Source: Lachnospiraceae bacterium
GTDB taxonomy: Bacteria; Bacillota; Clostridia; Lachnospirales; Lachnospiraceae
Assembly (NCBI GenBank): GCA_025758065.1
Contig: CP107199.1
Span: 846,001 to 910,000, forward strand
Length of the DNA stretch: 64,000 bases
Direction of reading: 5' to 3'
The notes under the pieces are model-generated. The model was not told the origin of the DNA, did not search any database, and worked only from the letters and a program-made list of their open reading frames with translations. The position numbers and the translations under genes are program-made. Shown piece after piece: positions 40,165-47,753 of the stretch; position 1 is the stretch's first letter; the number at the start of each line of letters is the position of its first letter.

Positions 40165-42183
40165 TTAGGTTTCCTCCTCGCCTTCGTCGTCGCGTATCAC
40201 CTCATACCACGCTCCATCTTCTCCGCGCATCTGCATGGTACCATAGGGCAGGTTCAGGAACGGGATAATGTCTGGATCGATGCGGCAGATGTCCCGAATA
40301 TCATAGAAGCCGCAGTGCAACTCATAGTATTCATCCCCTTCACCGTACACATCGCCCTCGTCCCCAGAGTAGAAGGCCCAACCGCTCTCCCAACCCATAT
40401 CCTCACGCTCGGGGATCAGCCGGTCCATGATCTGCACCTTACACCCATCCTGGGCGACGCGGTCGGAAGCATAGCAGAACAGGGGACCGTCCCAGTCAGG
40501 AATGACAGCCGGTTTTCCTTCCGCTGCCCGTGCCACCCGCTCCTCGGGGTCATCTACAAATTCCGCTTCCAGATACTGCTGAAACCGCTCATCCAGCAGG
40601 TGCTCCACACTCTGACGGTTCTTTTCTGTATATGGAAGAAGCAGGTAGGCCGCTTCTTCTTCCGTAGCGCTGTTCCAGACACGGTCTTGCAGCTTGGCCA
40701 AGACGATATTCCGGCAATCCCGGCGGTAGACATAGGGGTTGGATCGGTTGTCCTGGGCGTACCACTGAGCAAAACCGGAGCCTCTCCGGTCAAAGAACTG
40801 AGTAGACAATTTCCCATCCAGGTTGTCCAGGATGAACACCCGAAGATCAGGCTCCTTTCCGGACTGGACTGCCTCCACTATCTCTCGATACCCGGAGATG
40901 AACGGGTTACTCATCTGGCCCCGCTTCATAGCCCAGCCCAGGAAGAAAGCCATCAGATTGCAGGCGTCCAATTCGTCCACTGGCAAGTGAAGCTCCTGGA
41001 TCTTCTTGATCTGGTCTGCGGCATTGTCCATCTCCGCCGGGTCGTAGCTGATTTTCTCTCGGTCGGTGACCACATTCAGCCGGTGTGGATTGATGACCTC
41101 CAGGCTCTCATCTGGGCAGAGGTCCAGCAGGGAATCAGAGCCGTGCTCCAGCTTGTATTGGAGCTCCTCCCAGTAGAGGGGGATCACCTGATAGAAGTTG
41201 ACCTCCTCGCCGCCCGGCAGACGGCAGAAAAAGGACTCCTCCCCAAACACACCGGGATAGAGCAGGATCTCGCCCCGCAGGTCCGTATTCTCTGCAAAGG
41301 GGATGCCATCCTCACCCTCCATAAGTGTAGTTCTGGATTCCAGCCCTACCTCGGGGTCCTCCATGGCGAAGTAGGCGGTGGCCAGCATCATCCGGATGGG
41401 CCAGCTCCACTGTTCCTCCCGGCAGTCTGCCTTTGTCAGCTTCCAGTCTCGGGGCAGGTTGATGAGCAGCTCTGCCCGTTCCAGTTTTTCCTCCCGACGC
41501 TCCTCCGAGAAATCCATCCGATGCCGGCTCAGGCCCACAGTGACCAGGGTGTAGTAGTCATGTTCCGGTCGAGGCAGGATGACGGCGATCTCCAGAGGGT
41601 GATCCGGATCGCTGTCGTCCGTGAGGAGTTGGGTATAGACACCAAAATACTGGTCGATATGTACTTTCACATGGCCGAGGATGTCATCATCGGCAGGGGG
41701 GATGGTCTCCCGCCGGATGATCTCCTCCCGCTCTTTCCAATCCAGTTCCAAGGAATTTTCCTCCTCCAGATATTTCTCACAGTCCCGCACCAGCTCTTGG
41801 GCATCCGGGTCATCCGGGGCCAGGGACAGCCAGCGTTTTGCGTATTCATAGGCGGTGGCTGCGGAGCTGTATGCCATCAGGCAAGAATAGCCCATCCGGG
41901 AGTTCCAGTAAGGGTCGTTCTCTCCCTGGGTGCGGACGGACTCCAGCAGATCAATGGCGTGTCGGATGAGATCCCCGTCCACTTCACCGTCGGTCCCATG
42001 CACTCCGTGATTTCCCAGAACCGCCAGGTTGCTGTAAGCCCGACTCAGCTTGACGGTCATCAAATAGCCCCGCTCCTGTTCCGGGATAGCCTCGATGGCC
42101 TCAATACATCGTGAGAACTCGTCCGCATCATTCCACTTCTCAATCTGCTCCAGCAGTTTTGTTTCTTCTGTCTGATTCATCAT
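40165..42183 (-). CDS. Second poly-immunity protein (672 residues)
   Basis: Multi-domain protein related to parts of the 2060-residue protein. Order: TPR-like helices (5-140, with LEQIEKWNDADEFSRCIEAIEAIPEQERGY, close to the second TPR block of the giant); Suppressor-of-fused (about 168-362, with GGEEVNFYQVIPLYWEEL, nearly identical to the giant); a domain shared with the giant at its residues 1640-1790 (here 385-545); and a DUF2185-like end (570-650, with WESGWAFYSGDEGD). In the giant, DUF2185 lies near the N-terminus, so the blocks are shuffled. Cytoplasmic. Start preceded by AAGGCGGTG. Confidence 0.87.
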   Translation of the reverse strand: MMNQTEETKLLEQIEKWNDADEFSRCIEAIEAIPEQERGYLMTVKLSRAYSNLAVLGNHGVHGTDGEVDGDLIRHAIDLLESVRTQGENDPYWNSRMGYSCLMAYSSAATAYEYAKRWLSLAPDDPDAQELVRDCEKYLEEENSLELDWKEREEIIRRETIPPADDDILGHVKVHIDQYFGVYTQLLTDDSDPDHPLEIAVILPRPEHDYYTLVTVGLSRHRMDFSEERREEKLERAELLINLPRDWKLTKADCREEQWSWPIRMMLATAYFAMEDPEVGLESRTTLMEGEDGIPFAENTDLRGEILLYPGVFGEESFFCRLPGGEEVNFYQVIPLYWEELQYKLEHGSDSLLDLCPDESLEVINPHRLNVVTDREKISYDPAEMDNAADQIKKIQELHLPVDELDACNLMAFFLGWAMKRGQMSNPFISGYREIVEAVQSGKEPDLRVFILDNLDGKLSTQFFDRRGSGFAQWYAQDNRSNPYVYRRDCRNIVLAKLQDRVWNSATEEEAAYLLLPYTEKNRQSVEHLLDERFQQYLEAEFVDDPEERVARAAEGKPAVIPDWDGPLFCYASDRVAQDGCKVQIMDRLIPEREDMGWESGWAFYSGDEGDVYGEGDEYYELHCGFYDIRDICRIDPDIIPFLNLPYGTMQMRGEDGAWYEVIRDDEGEEET

Positions 42184-42201
42184 TTCACCGCCTTTTCTGT
42201 G

Positions 42202-42480
42202 TTATCCCTTGCCTTTTTTGAAGTGTCCACTGCCTCGCCAGGTGTTGACCACACAGGTGAAGATCTGGCCGCAGTGCTTGCACTGGATCATGTGAGCCAT
42301 AGTTTCGTCTGCCCATCCATCCTCAGTCTTTACCTTCTCCAGCGGGCAGGTGGACTCCTCTGCCATCAGTTCAAATTGGCCTTGTCCCACCAACTGCTGA
42401 ATATAAGCAATACAGGCCAGGTAGTCCTTGGGGGCATCAAATTTTCTCCATGTTTGAATGTTTCGGCAGTGCTCGCACAT
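42202..42480 (-). CDS. Small zinc-binding cargo protein
   Basis: 92 residues starting MCEHCRNIQTWRKFDAPKDYLACIAYIQQLVG. Cysteine pairs CEHC near the start and CKHCGQIF near residue 74 suggest one zinc site. A Trp/Thr-rich segment CVVNTWRGSGHFKKGKG ends the protein. The ATG at 42480 is behind AGAGGAG at 11 bases. A longer frame to 42576 overlaps the next gene and is unlikely. No family recognised. Confidence 0.6.
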   Translation of the reverse strand: MCEHCRNIQTWRKFDAPKDYLACIAYIQQLVGQGQFELMAEESTCPLEKVKTEDGWADETMAHMIQCKHCGQIFTCVVNTWRGSGHFKKGKG

Positions 42481-42496
42481 ATAGCAGCGTCTCCTC

Positions 42497-43612
42497 TCAG
42501 GTCTGCTGATGCAGCATGGACACGATATGGCAGTCCGGGCAGAATTCCACATAGAGCGTGCCCTCCGCACAGTCAAACACCATATCCCACTGGATTTGGG
42601 CCAGATATTTCATAGGTTTCCCGCAGTGGGGGCAGGTCGTATATTCCGCGTCCTGTACCCAGTTGGCAAAGCCACCCACCGTGTTCACATCCTGGCAGGC
42701 CGCACCGTAAAACAGGGGCACAGGCGCTTCGCCCAGCACAAAGGGATTTTCCGTGAGGGCCTTGTAGTCCTCGGGACTGACATAGCAATCCGTCTTCTCC
42801 GCTCCGTCAAAGAGTTCGGAGGGGAACACCTCCACGCCGCCATCCAGGGTAAACCGGTTGAAGGCGGGGCCTTTCAAAAATCCCACACAGCTGGGGCAAC
42901 AGGTGGCAGTCAGGATGCCGTCCAACCCCAGAAATTTCAGACGCTCATCCCGGCCATCCAGCACCAACATATCCACCATACGCCCGCCGCAGTGAGGGCA
43001 GGTGTCCTCCCGTGCCCGGCCAATGCGGACGGGAGATTTCTCGCCAGCGGTTCCCTTGACCAAGGAAAAGCAGGTGTCGAAGTTGAGTTGGATTTTCTGG
43101 CCCTCCTTGTCGAAGGTCCAGCCGCCGATCTGCGCATAGCTGGATGGGTCTACATAGAGGCCCTTGCGCCAGGGCCGGGGATTTCGCTCCAGCTCCAGCA
43201 GAGTCTCCATTGCCTTGTCATCTCCCTGCATAGAAAGGCAACTCATCAGGTTGGAGGCCGCACCGGAATCCTCTGTGGAGAGCAGCTCCTGGATCAGACC
43301 ATCTCGCACATCGGCGGGAGCGTGATAATAGATCTCACAGGGCCAGAACACCTCTGCGGCCAGTGCCGCCCGCTGGATCTCCGGGGTGATGGCATCATGG
43401 TAGCCAAGCAGCTGCCAGAAGTCGGTGAACTCCGGGTCCTCCATATCCGCCAGCCTCTGGATGTTCTGTATCAAGTTTCTTTGTTTTTCGACAATTTGTT
43501 CCGGCGTCCAGGCCAGAGCAGCTTGCCGTTCTTGCTCGCACTTACATTTCCAACACAATCCCTCATAACCCAATGGGGTTCCACAGCTGGGGCAGGTATA
43601 TTTCAGACTCAT
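42497..43612 (-). CDS. Zinc-finger cargo protein with DUF1963-like C-terminal region
   Basis: 371 residues. The N-terminus has a zinc ribbon (CPSCGTPLGYEGLCWKCKC), and there are further CxxC pairs at CPHCGGRM, CCPSC, CPHCGKPM and CPDC, so several zinc sites. The second half (VNTVGGFANWVQDAEYTTCPHCGKPMKYLAQIQWDMVFDCAEGTLYVEFCPDC) resembles DUF1963/YwqG, whose members include predicted immunity proteins. First large gene of the array, 15 bases after the 56-residue peptide gene. GGAG lies eight bases upstream. Confidence 0.68.
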   Translation of the reverse strand: MSLKYTCPSCGTPLGYEGLCWKCKCEQERQAALAWTPEQIVEKQRNLIQNIQRLADMEDPEFTDFWQLLGYHDAITPEIQRAALAAEVFWPCEIYYHAPADVRDGLIQELLSTEDSGAASNLMSCLSMQGDDKAMETLLELERNPRPWRKGLYVDPSSYAQIGGWTFDKEGQKIQLNFDTCFSLVKGTAGEKSPVRIGRAREDTCPHCGGRMVDMLVLDGRDERLKFLGLDGILTATCCPSCVGFLKGPAFNRFTLDGGVEVFPSELFDGAEKTDCYVSPEDYKALTENPFVLGEAPVPLFYGAACQDVNTVGGFANWVQDAEYTTCPHCGKPMKYLAQIQWDMVFDCAEGTLYVEFCPDCHIVSMLHQQT

Positions 43613-43627
43613 GTTCTCATACTCCTT

Positions 43628-43798
43628 TCAGGCAATAAAAAAGCCCCACGCCGCACTGTCATAAAGACAGGCTGACGCAGGACATGAAGAAGCCGCGTTG
43701 AAGGAGCCGCATCCACCAGCAGATGTAGTTTCTTCAACAACCAAAATATTTTTTTCGTATCTTAAAGCAGCAAATTGCTGTTCAATATATTTGTTCAT
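43628..43798 (-). CDS. 56-residue cysteine-containing peptide at the head of the array
   Basis: MNKYIEQQFAALRYEKNIL then VVEETTSAGG and CGSFNAASSCPASACLYDSAAWGFFIA. A charged, helical front part is followed by a double glycine and a short end with three cysteines, many Ala, Ser and aromatic residues. This is the outline of a secreted or modified peptide (leader, GG, core), but no maturation enzyme or exporter is present in the window and the GG may be accidental. It is the first gene after the probable array promoter. The ribosome site is weak. A simple leader peptide or non-functional frame cannot be excluded. Confidence 0.45.
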   Translation of the reverse strand: MNKYIEQQFAALRYEKNILVVEETTSAGGCGSFNAASSCPASACLYDSAAWGFFIA

Positions 43799-43835
43799 AG
43801 CGGCACCATTTGTTCTGAGCGTAGTTTTATATCTT

Positions 43836-43864
43836 ATTATATCACAGCACCCCTTCAATGAAAA
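43836..43864 (-). promoter_or_regulatory. Probable promoter of the cargo array
   Basis: On the - strand an extended -10 TGATATAAT (TATAAT at 43836-43841) with a weak -35 TTTTCA at 43859-43864, spaced by 17 bases. It lies 38 bases before the peptide's start codon and is the only good promoter I see for the co-directional genes that follow. Confidence 0.6.
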
Positions 43865-43905
43865 TATTTTGTTGGAAATGCTAATGAAAAATTTTTGTGA
43901 ATTTG

Positions 43906-44448
43906 TTAAGGCGCAGGGGCTGTTATCTCCATAGTGTCTGGATGGATCAGAGTGATTACTTTTCCCTGATGCAAGGCATAGTTGACTGTCTGTGCTGTGC
44001 CTGAGCGCAGCTTTTTCTGATTATCAAACACACCGATGAGGTACTCTGCATGATCGACCATATAGTAATTCCTTTTTTTATAACTGGAAACATCCGCAGA
44101 ATGTGAAATAACAATCGAATCGTTTGCGTTTTGGATCAGCTTTTTCAATCTATGTCTACTCTGATCCGGCCATTTAGAGTCATAGCCGATGAAGGGAATT
44201 ACAACGATAATTTTAATATCCTCGTATCCTGTTTGTGCTCTCAATATTAGAAGCTGTTCTCCAGCCCACATATCCACACCAAGAGCACCGCCGACAAAAA
44301 AAGTACGGACAAATTTCTCGTCATGGAGTATGCGAAACTGCTCCAGGAGACATTCTTTCAGCTTTTGGCATAGAGGAGCTTCCTCATTATATCCAAAGCA
44401 AAATCTTGTTGGTCTGTGGCCGGTAATGGCACAGGCATACTGATTCAT
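43906..44448 (-). CDS. SLOG-domain (DUF1273/YpsA-like) protein
   Basis: 180 residues starting MNQYACAITGHRPTRFCFGYNEE (ATG at 44448 behind AAGGGTG). ITGHRPTRF is the typical opening of DUF1273, followed by FVGGALGVDMWAGEQLL, the Rossmann-like SLOG core, then DIKIIVVIPFIGY and NDSIVISHSADVSSYKKRNYYMVDHAEYLIGVFDN. The SLOG fold binds nucleotide-derived signals and often serves defence or mobile-element systems. It is divergent from the XRE gene at 44606. Whether it senses a ligand here is unknown. Confidence 0.85.
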   Translation of the reverse strand: MNQYACAITGHRPTRFCFGYNEEAPLCQKLKECLLEQFRILHDEKFVRTFFVGGALGVDMWAGEQLLILRAQTGYEDIKIIVVIPFIGYDSKWPDQSRHRLKKLIQNANDSIVISHSADVSSYKKRNYYMVDHAEYLIGVFDNQKKLRSGTAQTVNYALHQGKVITLIHPDTMEITAPAP

Positions 44449-44476
44449 ACAAATCACCCTTGATAACTGCCTTGAT

Positions 44477-44516
44477 TACGCATATAAAACAAAAATAACG
44501 CAAATAATAATGCGTA
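44477..44516. promoter_or_regulatory. Inverted repeat in the SLOG-XRE divergent promoter region
   Basis: TACGCAT (44477-44483) and ATGCGTA (44510-44516) are exact inverted copies 26 bases apart, within an AT-rich spacer of 157 bases. TATAAA follows each half. Probably an operator for the XRE protein at 44606. The spacer holds no other gene I can see. Confidence 0.4.
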
Positions 44517-44605
44517 TAAAGGTTATATTACAAAATTATAACACAACATATACGAAGTATCAAGAATTGCTTTCTGCTATGCTAAAAGAGCAGAGAGGTG
44601 AGCGT

Positions 44606-44920
44606 ATGGACGAAGAATTTATCCGCAATCGAATCACAGAATTACGATTGAAAAAAGGCGTTTCAGAATATCAGATGAGCATGGAGTTAGGGCAGAACAG
44701 AAGCTATATTCAGGCGATTTCTTCCGGGCGTTCTATGCCGTCTATGAAGCAGTTTCTCAACATCTGTGAGTATTTTGAAATCACGCCGCTTCAATTTTTT
44801 GATGCACAGGAGAATAACCCTCAGCTTATCAAGAAGGCTTTAGACGGAATGAGAAAGATGTCAGATGACGATCTGATTATGCTGATTGGTTTTATAAGTC
44901 GCTTAAACACAGAAAACTAA
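44606..44920 (+). CDS. XRE-family transcriptional regulator
   Basis: 104 residues starting MDEEFIRNRITELRLKKGVSEYQMSMELGQNRSYIQAISSGRSMPSM, the helix-turn-helix at about 10-60, then a helical tail. The ATG at 44606 has AGAGAGGTG nearby, and the frame's ATG at 44510 has no site. The only + strand gene between 11 and 64 kb, divergent from the SLOG gene. Likely controls the SLOG gene or transfer genes. No ImmA-like partner is adjacent. A strong terminator follows. Confidence 0.85.
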   Translation: MDEEFIRNRITELRLKKGVSEYQMSMELGQNRSYIQAISSGRSMPSMKQFLNICEYFEITPLQFFDAQENNPQLIKKALDGMRKMSDDDLIMLIGFISRLNTEN

Positions 44921-44960
44921 CGATAGGAGGCAGTAAGCGTCCCGTCGTTAGTTTTTTATT
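44913..44960 (+). terminator. Terminator of the XRE gene
   Basis: AAAACTAACGA (44913-44923) pairs exactly with TCGTTAGTTTT (44945-44955), followed by a T-rich run. It overlaps the last codons of the gene. Confidence 0.85.
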
Positions 44961-44980
44961 TTATGCGCAGCATATTGTGG

Positions 44981-45071
44981 CAAGCAATGCTTGTGGCTAT
45001 CCATTTCGCCACAAACTGCTTGTTGAGGGCAGTGCCCCCAAGCCCCTTTGAACACAGAATTTCATTCTGTG
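44981..45071. other. Cluster of inverted repeats beside the relaxase gene (candidate oriT)
   Basis: The non-coding stretch 44961-45108 holds four inverted repeats: CAAGCA-A-TGCTTG (44981-44993); TTGTGGC/GCCACAA with a ten-base loop (44991-45014); GGGCA-G-TGCCC (about 45026-45036); and CACAGAAT-TTC-ATTCTGTG (45053-45071). It lies directly downstream of the relaxase gene. Relaxase-associated inverted repeats are the usual landmark of an origin of transfer. The last hairpin could instead terminate relaxase transcription. Confidence 0.45.
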
Positions 45072-45108
45072 GCTGCGCGTTCTGCGAACACTTTTGACCA
45101 GGACCAGC

Positions 45109-46521
45109 TTATCGCTGGCCGTGGTCTTTTTCTTTTTCAACATCCTGTTCTACCTCCATTTTCAGCACTCGATCCACATTGGCCTTTGCCGTTAAAAGCT
45201 CCCGCATTTCTTCACGGGAACGCCGGTACTCGGCATAGGTCTTTTTCTTTTCTTCCAGCAATTTCGCGTACTCCGTCTGCAACTCTTTGACCTTGGGCAG
45301 CTTCTTGACTCCCATCTCATCAAAGGCATTCTTAGCAGCCTGGTGGAGCAGAATTTCTTCCTCATGTTCCTCCCGGAATTTCTTAGAGTAGCCGGCCTTG
45401 CGGTAGTCCACATAGACCTCACGGGTCTTGGCATAATTTACGATGTGAGTACGCAGAACAGCAATCTCTGCCATGCGCTTTTCAGCCGCCTTGATCTGTG
45501 CCGAAAGCTCATTGTGATGTGCCATGGCAGCCGCAGCCTTTTCTTCCAAAACCGCATACTCCAGCAGGTTATGCTCTGATAGGTAGTTCATGGTCTGCGC
45601 CATTTGCTTCAGATTGAAAACTTTAGCCCATCGAGCATAGCCAGCACCTTTTCCTGCCTGCAATTTTGCTTGAATGTCCACCAGCAGATTGACCTTCTGC
45701 GTCTCTGCCTGTGTAACTATTTTCTTTCGTGGGGTATGCGCTTTCTTCCCGGAGAGAACCGCCTGCAAATCATCTAATCCATATCCTTCGCCCAGGCTGT
45801 CCATACGGGCGGCTTTCTCCCAACCGGGGAGCTTCAAGCGATATGATTTCCCGCGTTTTGATACTTCACAGCCGGACTCTTGCAGCAGCTTCAGCAACGC
45901 CTCAAAGTCAGTAGGACTTTGTGATAATGCGTTGTCAATCGCTACACGCAGCAGCTCTCGGTGAGAGGGCTTTGCCTGATCGCCCAGCCACTTGTTATAG
46001 CTCTTTCCGTGAGGTTTCGGATTCTCCACAATGGACAGTCCGTTTTCGACGCAGATGGTGTCACTTAACTGTCGGACTGCCTTGGTGCTGCCCCAAAAGT
46101 TTCGGAATTTCCGGTCATATTCTAAGCTGACCGATGACCAGATAATGTGATTGTGAATGTGCGACTTGTCTATGTGAGTGCAGACCACAAAGGCATGATT
46201 ACCCTTGGTAAAGCGCTTGGCAAATTCTACGCCCAGCCGGTTGGCTTCTTCCGGAGTGATCTCACCGGGGCGGAAAGACTGGCGCACATGATAGGCAATC
46301 ACATCGTCCGCACCTCGCACTCGTCCGGTCGCGGCAAGGTACTGTCGCTTTGCCAGAAGGAACTCTGCATCCGCAGTCCGACTGTCACACGCATAGCCGG
46401 TAATGAGCCTGCCGTTATCTGTTTTTTGGGGATTGGCCACATAGTCGATGATGTCACTGATCGCCCGACTTTCTGTGCGGCCCTTGCCGACATGAAGCGG
46501 CATGATTCTCGTGGTTGCCAT
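45109..46521 (-). CDS. MOBP-type relaxase (Relaxase/mobilisation nuclease)
   Basis: 470 residues. The N-terminal nuclease domain carries the metal-binding triad in THIDKSHIHNHIIW near residue 130. The N-terminal KGRTESRAISDIIDYVANP contains only one or two candidate tyrosines for the nicking step (for example in DYVANP). The C-terminal half is a long basic coiled-coil-like region. It would nick oriT and pilot the strand to the recipient. Followed by the small non-coding block above. Start has GGAGG nine bases upstream. Widespread in Tn1549-like elements. Confidence 0.9.
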   Translation of the reverse strand: MATTRIMPLHVGKGRTESRAISDIIDYVANPQKTDNGRLITGYACDSRTADAEFLLAKRQYLAATGRVRGADDVIAYHVRQSFRPGEITPEEANRLGVEFAKRFTKGNHAFVVCTHIDKSHIHNHIIWSSVSLEYDRKFRNFWGSTKAVRQLSDTICVENGLSIVENPKPHGKSYNKWLGDQAKPSHRELLRVAIDNALSQSPTDFEALLKLLQESGCEVSKRGKSYRLKLPGWEKAARMDSLGEGYGLDDLQAVLSGKKAHTPRKKIVTQAETQKVNLLVDIQAKLQAGKGAGYARWAKVFNLKQMAQTMNYLSEHNLLEYAVLEEKAAAAMAHHNELSAQIKAAEKRMAEIAVLRTHIVNYAKTREVYVDYRKAGYSKKFREEHEEEILLHQAAKNAFDEMGVKKLPKVKELQTEYAKLLEEKKKTYAEYRRSREEMRELLTAKANVDRVLKMEVEQDVEKEKDHGQR

Positions 46522-46575
46522 AGGTCAGACCTCCTTCCCGAAAAGAAAACGGCCTGCCATAGCAGACCGCTTTCA

Positions 46576-46902
46576 CTATTCTATAAAACTTTCTTCATCG
46601 AAAAAATTGAACTCATCATCTTCTAAGTGTCTTGGTGGAAATCTCATTTCATATTGCTCTTGCGCCAATGCACGGACATCAGGCCGCCTATCCTTTAGTC
46701 GATTTTTCAGCCAGGACAACTGCTCTTTCGATAGCCTCCATGGAAGATTCAAAAGACGATTCAGTGTCATCAGTTCAGCCTGCTTTTCTGCTGGTAGCGA
46801 AGCACAGGATTTACAAATGTGGGATGCATGACCTTTGCCTGAAAATTTTTCGTTGGCTTTGTATTCACCACAAACTTTACAATAGTGTCCATGCTTTTTC
46901 AT
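46576..46902 (-). CDS. Zinc-finger protein coupled to AbiEii
   Basis: 108 residues starting MKKHGHYCKVCGEYKANEKFSGKGHASHICKSCAS, with two CxxC pairs (CKVC, CKSC) that should bind zinc. The helical remainder includes RLLNLPWRLSKEQLSWLKNRLKDRRPDVRALAQEQYEM. Its ATG overlaps the AbiEii stop by four bases, so it is translated with the toxin. No family known to me. A third, coupled gene is unusual for AbiE systems and may be an accessory or substrate-selecting factor. Confidence 0.65.
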   Translation of the reverse strand: MKKHGHYCKVCGEYKANEKFSGKGHASHICKSCASLPAEKQAELMTLNRLLNLPWRLSKEQLSWLKNRLKDRRPDVRALAQEQYEMRFPPRHLEDDEFNFFDEESFIE

Positions 46903-47753
46903 AAGCTGATGCCCTTCTCGCAAAGAACATATAACCTGCGAATTGCTTTCATAATCACATCCCATTCCAAATCAGAAGCATAAGAAAACTTTTTACGGTA
47001 TGCCTCCCAAAGTTTTTGCATAACCGAATCATTTTCCACTTCGTCAAAAACTTCTTCAGCCTGGTTAAGATACTTCTCCGATCCCCGTTTATGAGCAGTT
47101 GCCAGAAGCGCATCATGTAAAATTTTCGGGTTCAGCGTGGTTCCATGCAGCTGTTCTAAAATGTAAATATCGTAGAAATCTCTCATGCGGGTATTGGTTG
47201 TGGTTCTGGTAATAATGGTTTCCAGTTTTTCTGCCAGCACAGTTTCTAAATTATAAGCCCAAATATCAATGGAGCGATCTTCCAGCATAAGTTTGAATGA
47301 ATACCGAACCTCTCTTGGAGTGATTGCATCTCCCGTAGAAATATCAATTTTCAAAGGGGTCACTACACCATCGAATGTTGTACTCATGCTGACACGAATC
47401 CCCGGATACTCTGCTTCATCCATAATCTCCGAAATACTTTTCAGCTGAAATTTAACACCATCATCAATCGGAACAGTTACGATTGATGAAATTAGATTCT
47501 CAATATCCTCCACATTAACATTAGCTCCTTTTATGGTTGCATCCAAATCCATCGTAGAGCGGGCATCCAATCCAACCATAGCCGCTACCAACATACCACC
47601 CTTTAAGATAAACTTATCACGATACTCAGAAAGAGAAATACGCTCCAAAAAACGCTCCATCATGTAGTTCCTCATTAAAATCTGAGCATCTGCGGATTTT
47701 TCTCTGGAAAGGTTTCGTATTAAATCTTTAAGCTGCCTTGCTGTTTTTATCAT
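46899..47753 (-). CDS. abiEii: AbiEii/AbiGii nucleotidyltransferase toxin
   Basis: 284 residues. The nucleotidyltransferase core has FILKGGMLVAAMVGLDARSTMDLDATIKG near residue 50, giving the GG and DxD catalytic pattern of the family, and later LKIDISTGDAITPREVRYSF and YNLETVLAEKLETIITR near 180. AbiEii toxins block growth by adding nucleotides to cellular targets such as tRNA. It overlaps AbiEi by four bases, forming a type IV toxin-antitoxin operon that protects against phage or stabilises the element. Confidence 0.9.
   Translation of the reverse strand: MIKTARQLKDLIRNLSREKSADAQILMRNYMMERFLERISLSEYRDKFILKGGMLVAAMVGLDARSTMDLDATIKGANVNVEDIENLISSIVTVPIDDGVKFQLKSISEIMDEAEYPGIRVSMSTTFDGVVTPLKIDISTGDAITPREVRYSFKLMLEDRSIDIWAYNLETVLAEKLETIITRTTTNTRMRDFYDIYILEQLHGTTLNPKILHDALLATAHKRGSEKYLNQAEEVFDEVENDSVMQKLWEAYRKKFSYASDLEWDVIMKAIRRLYVLCEKGISL

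Noticed and set aside
40126..42114. A long open frame (662 codons) on the + strand opposite the 672-residue poly-immunity gene
   Set aside because: The frame is a shadow of GC-rich codon use on the other strand. The product has no known domain, there is no ribosome site, and the - strand gene has clear domains. The same applies to + strand frames at 50198-52099, 53321-54862, 55250-56719, 21919-23325 and 23356-24771.
14912..43798. Polymorphic toxin genes inside the array
   Set aside because: I looked for long RHS, filamentous haemagglutinin, LXG, PAAR or nuclease toxin features and saw none. The only toxin in the window is AbiEii, outside the array.
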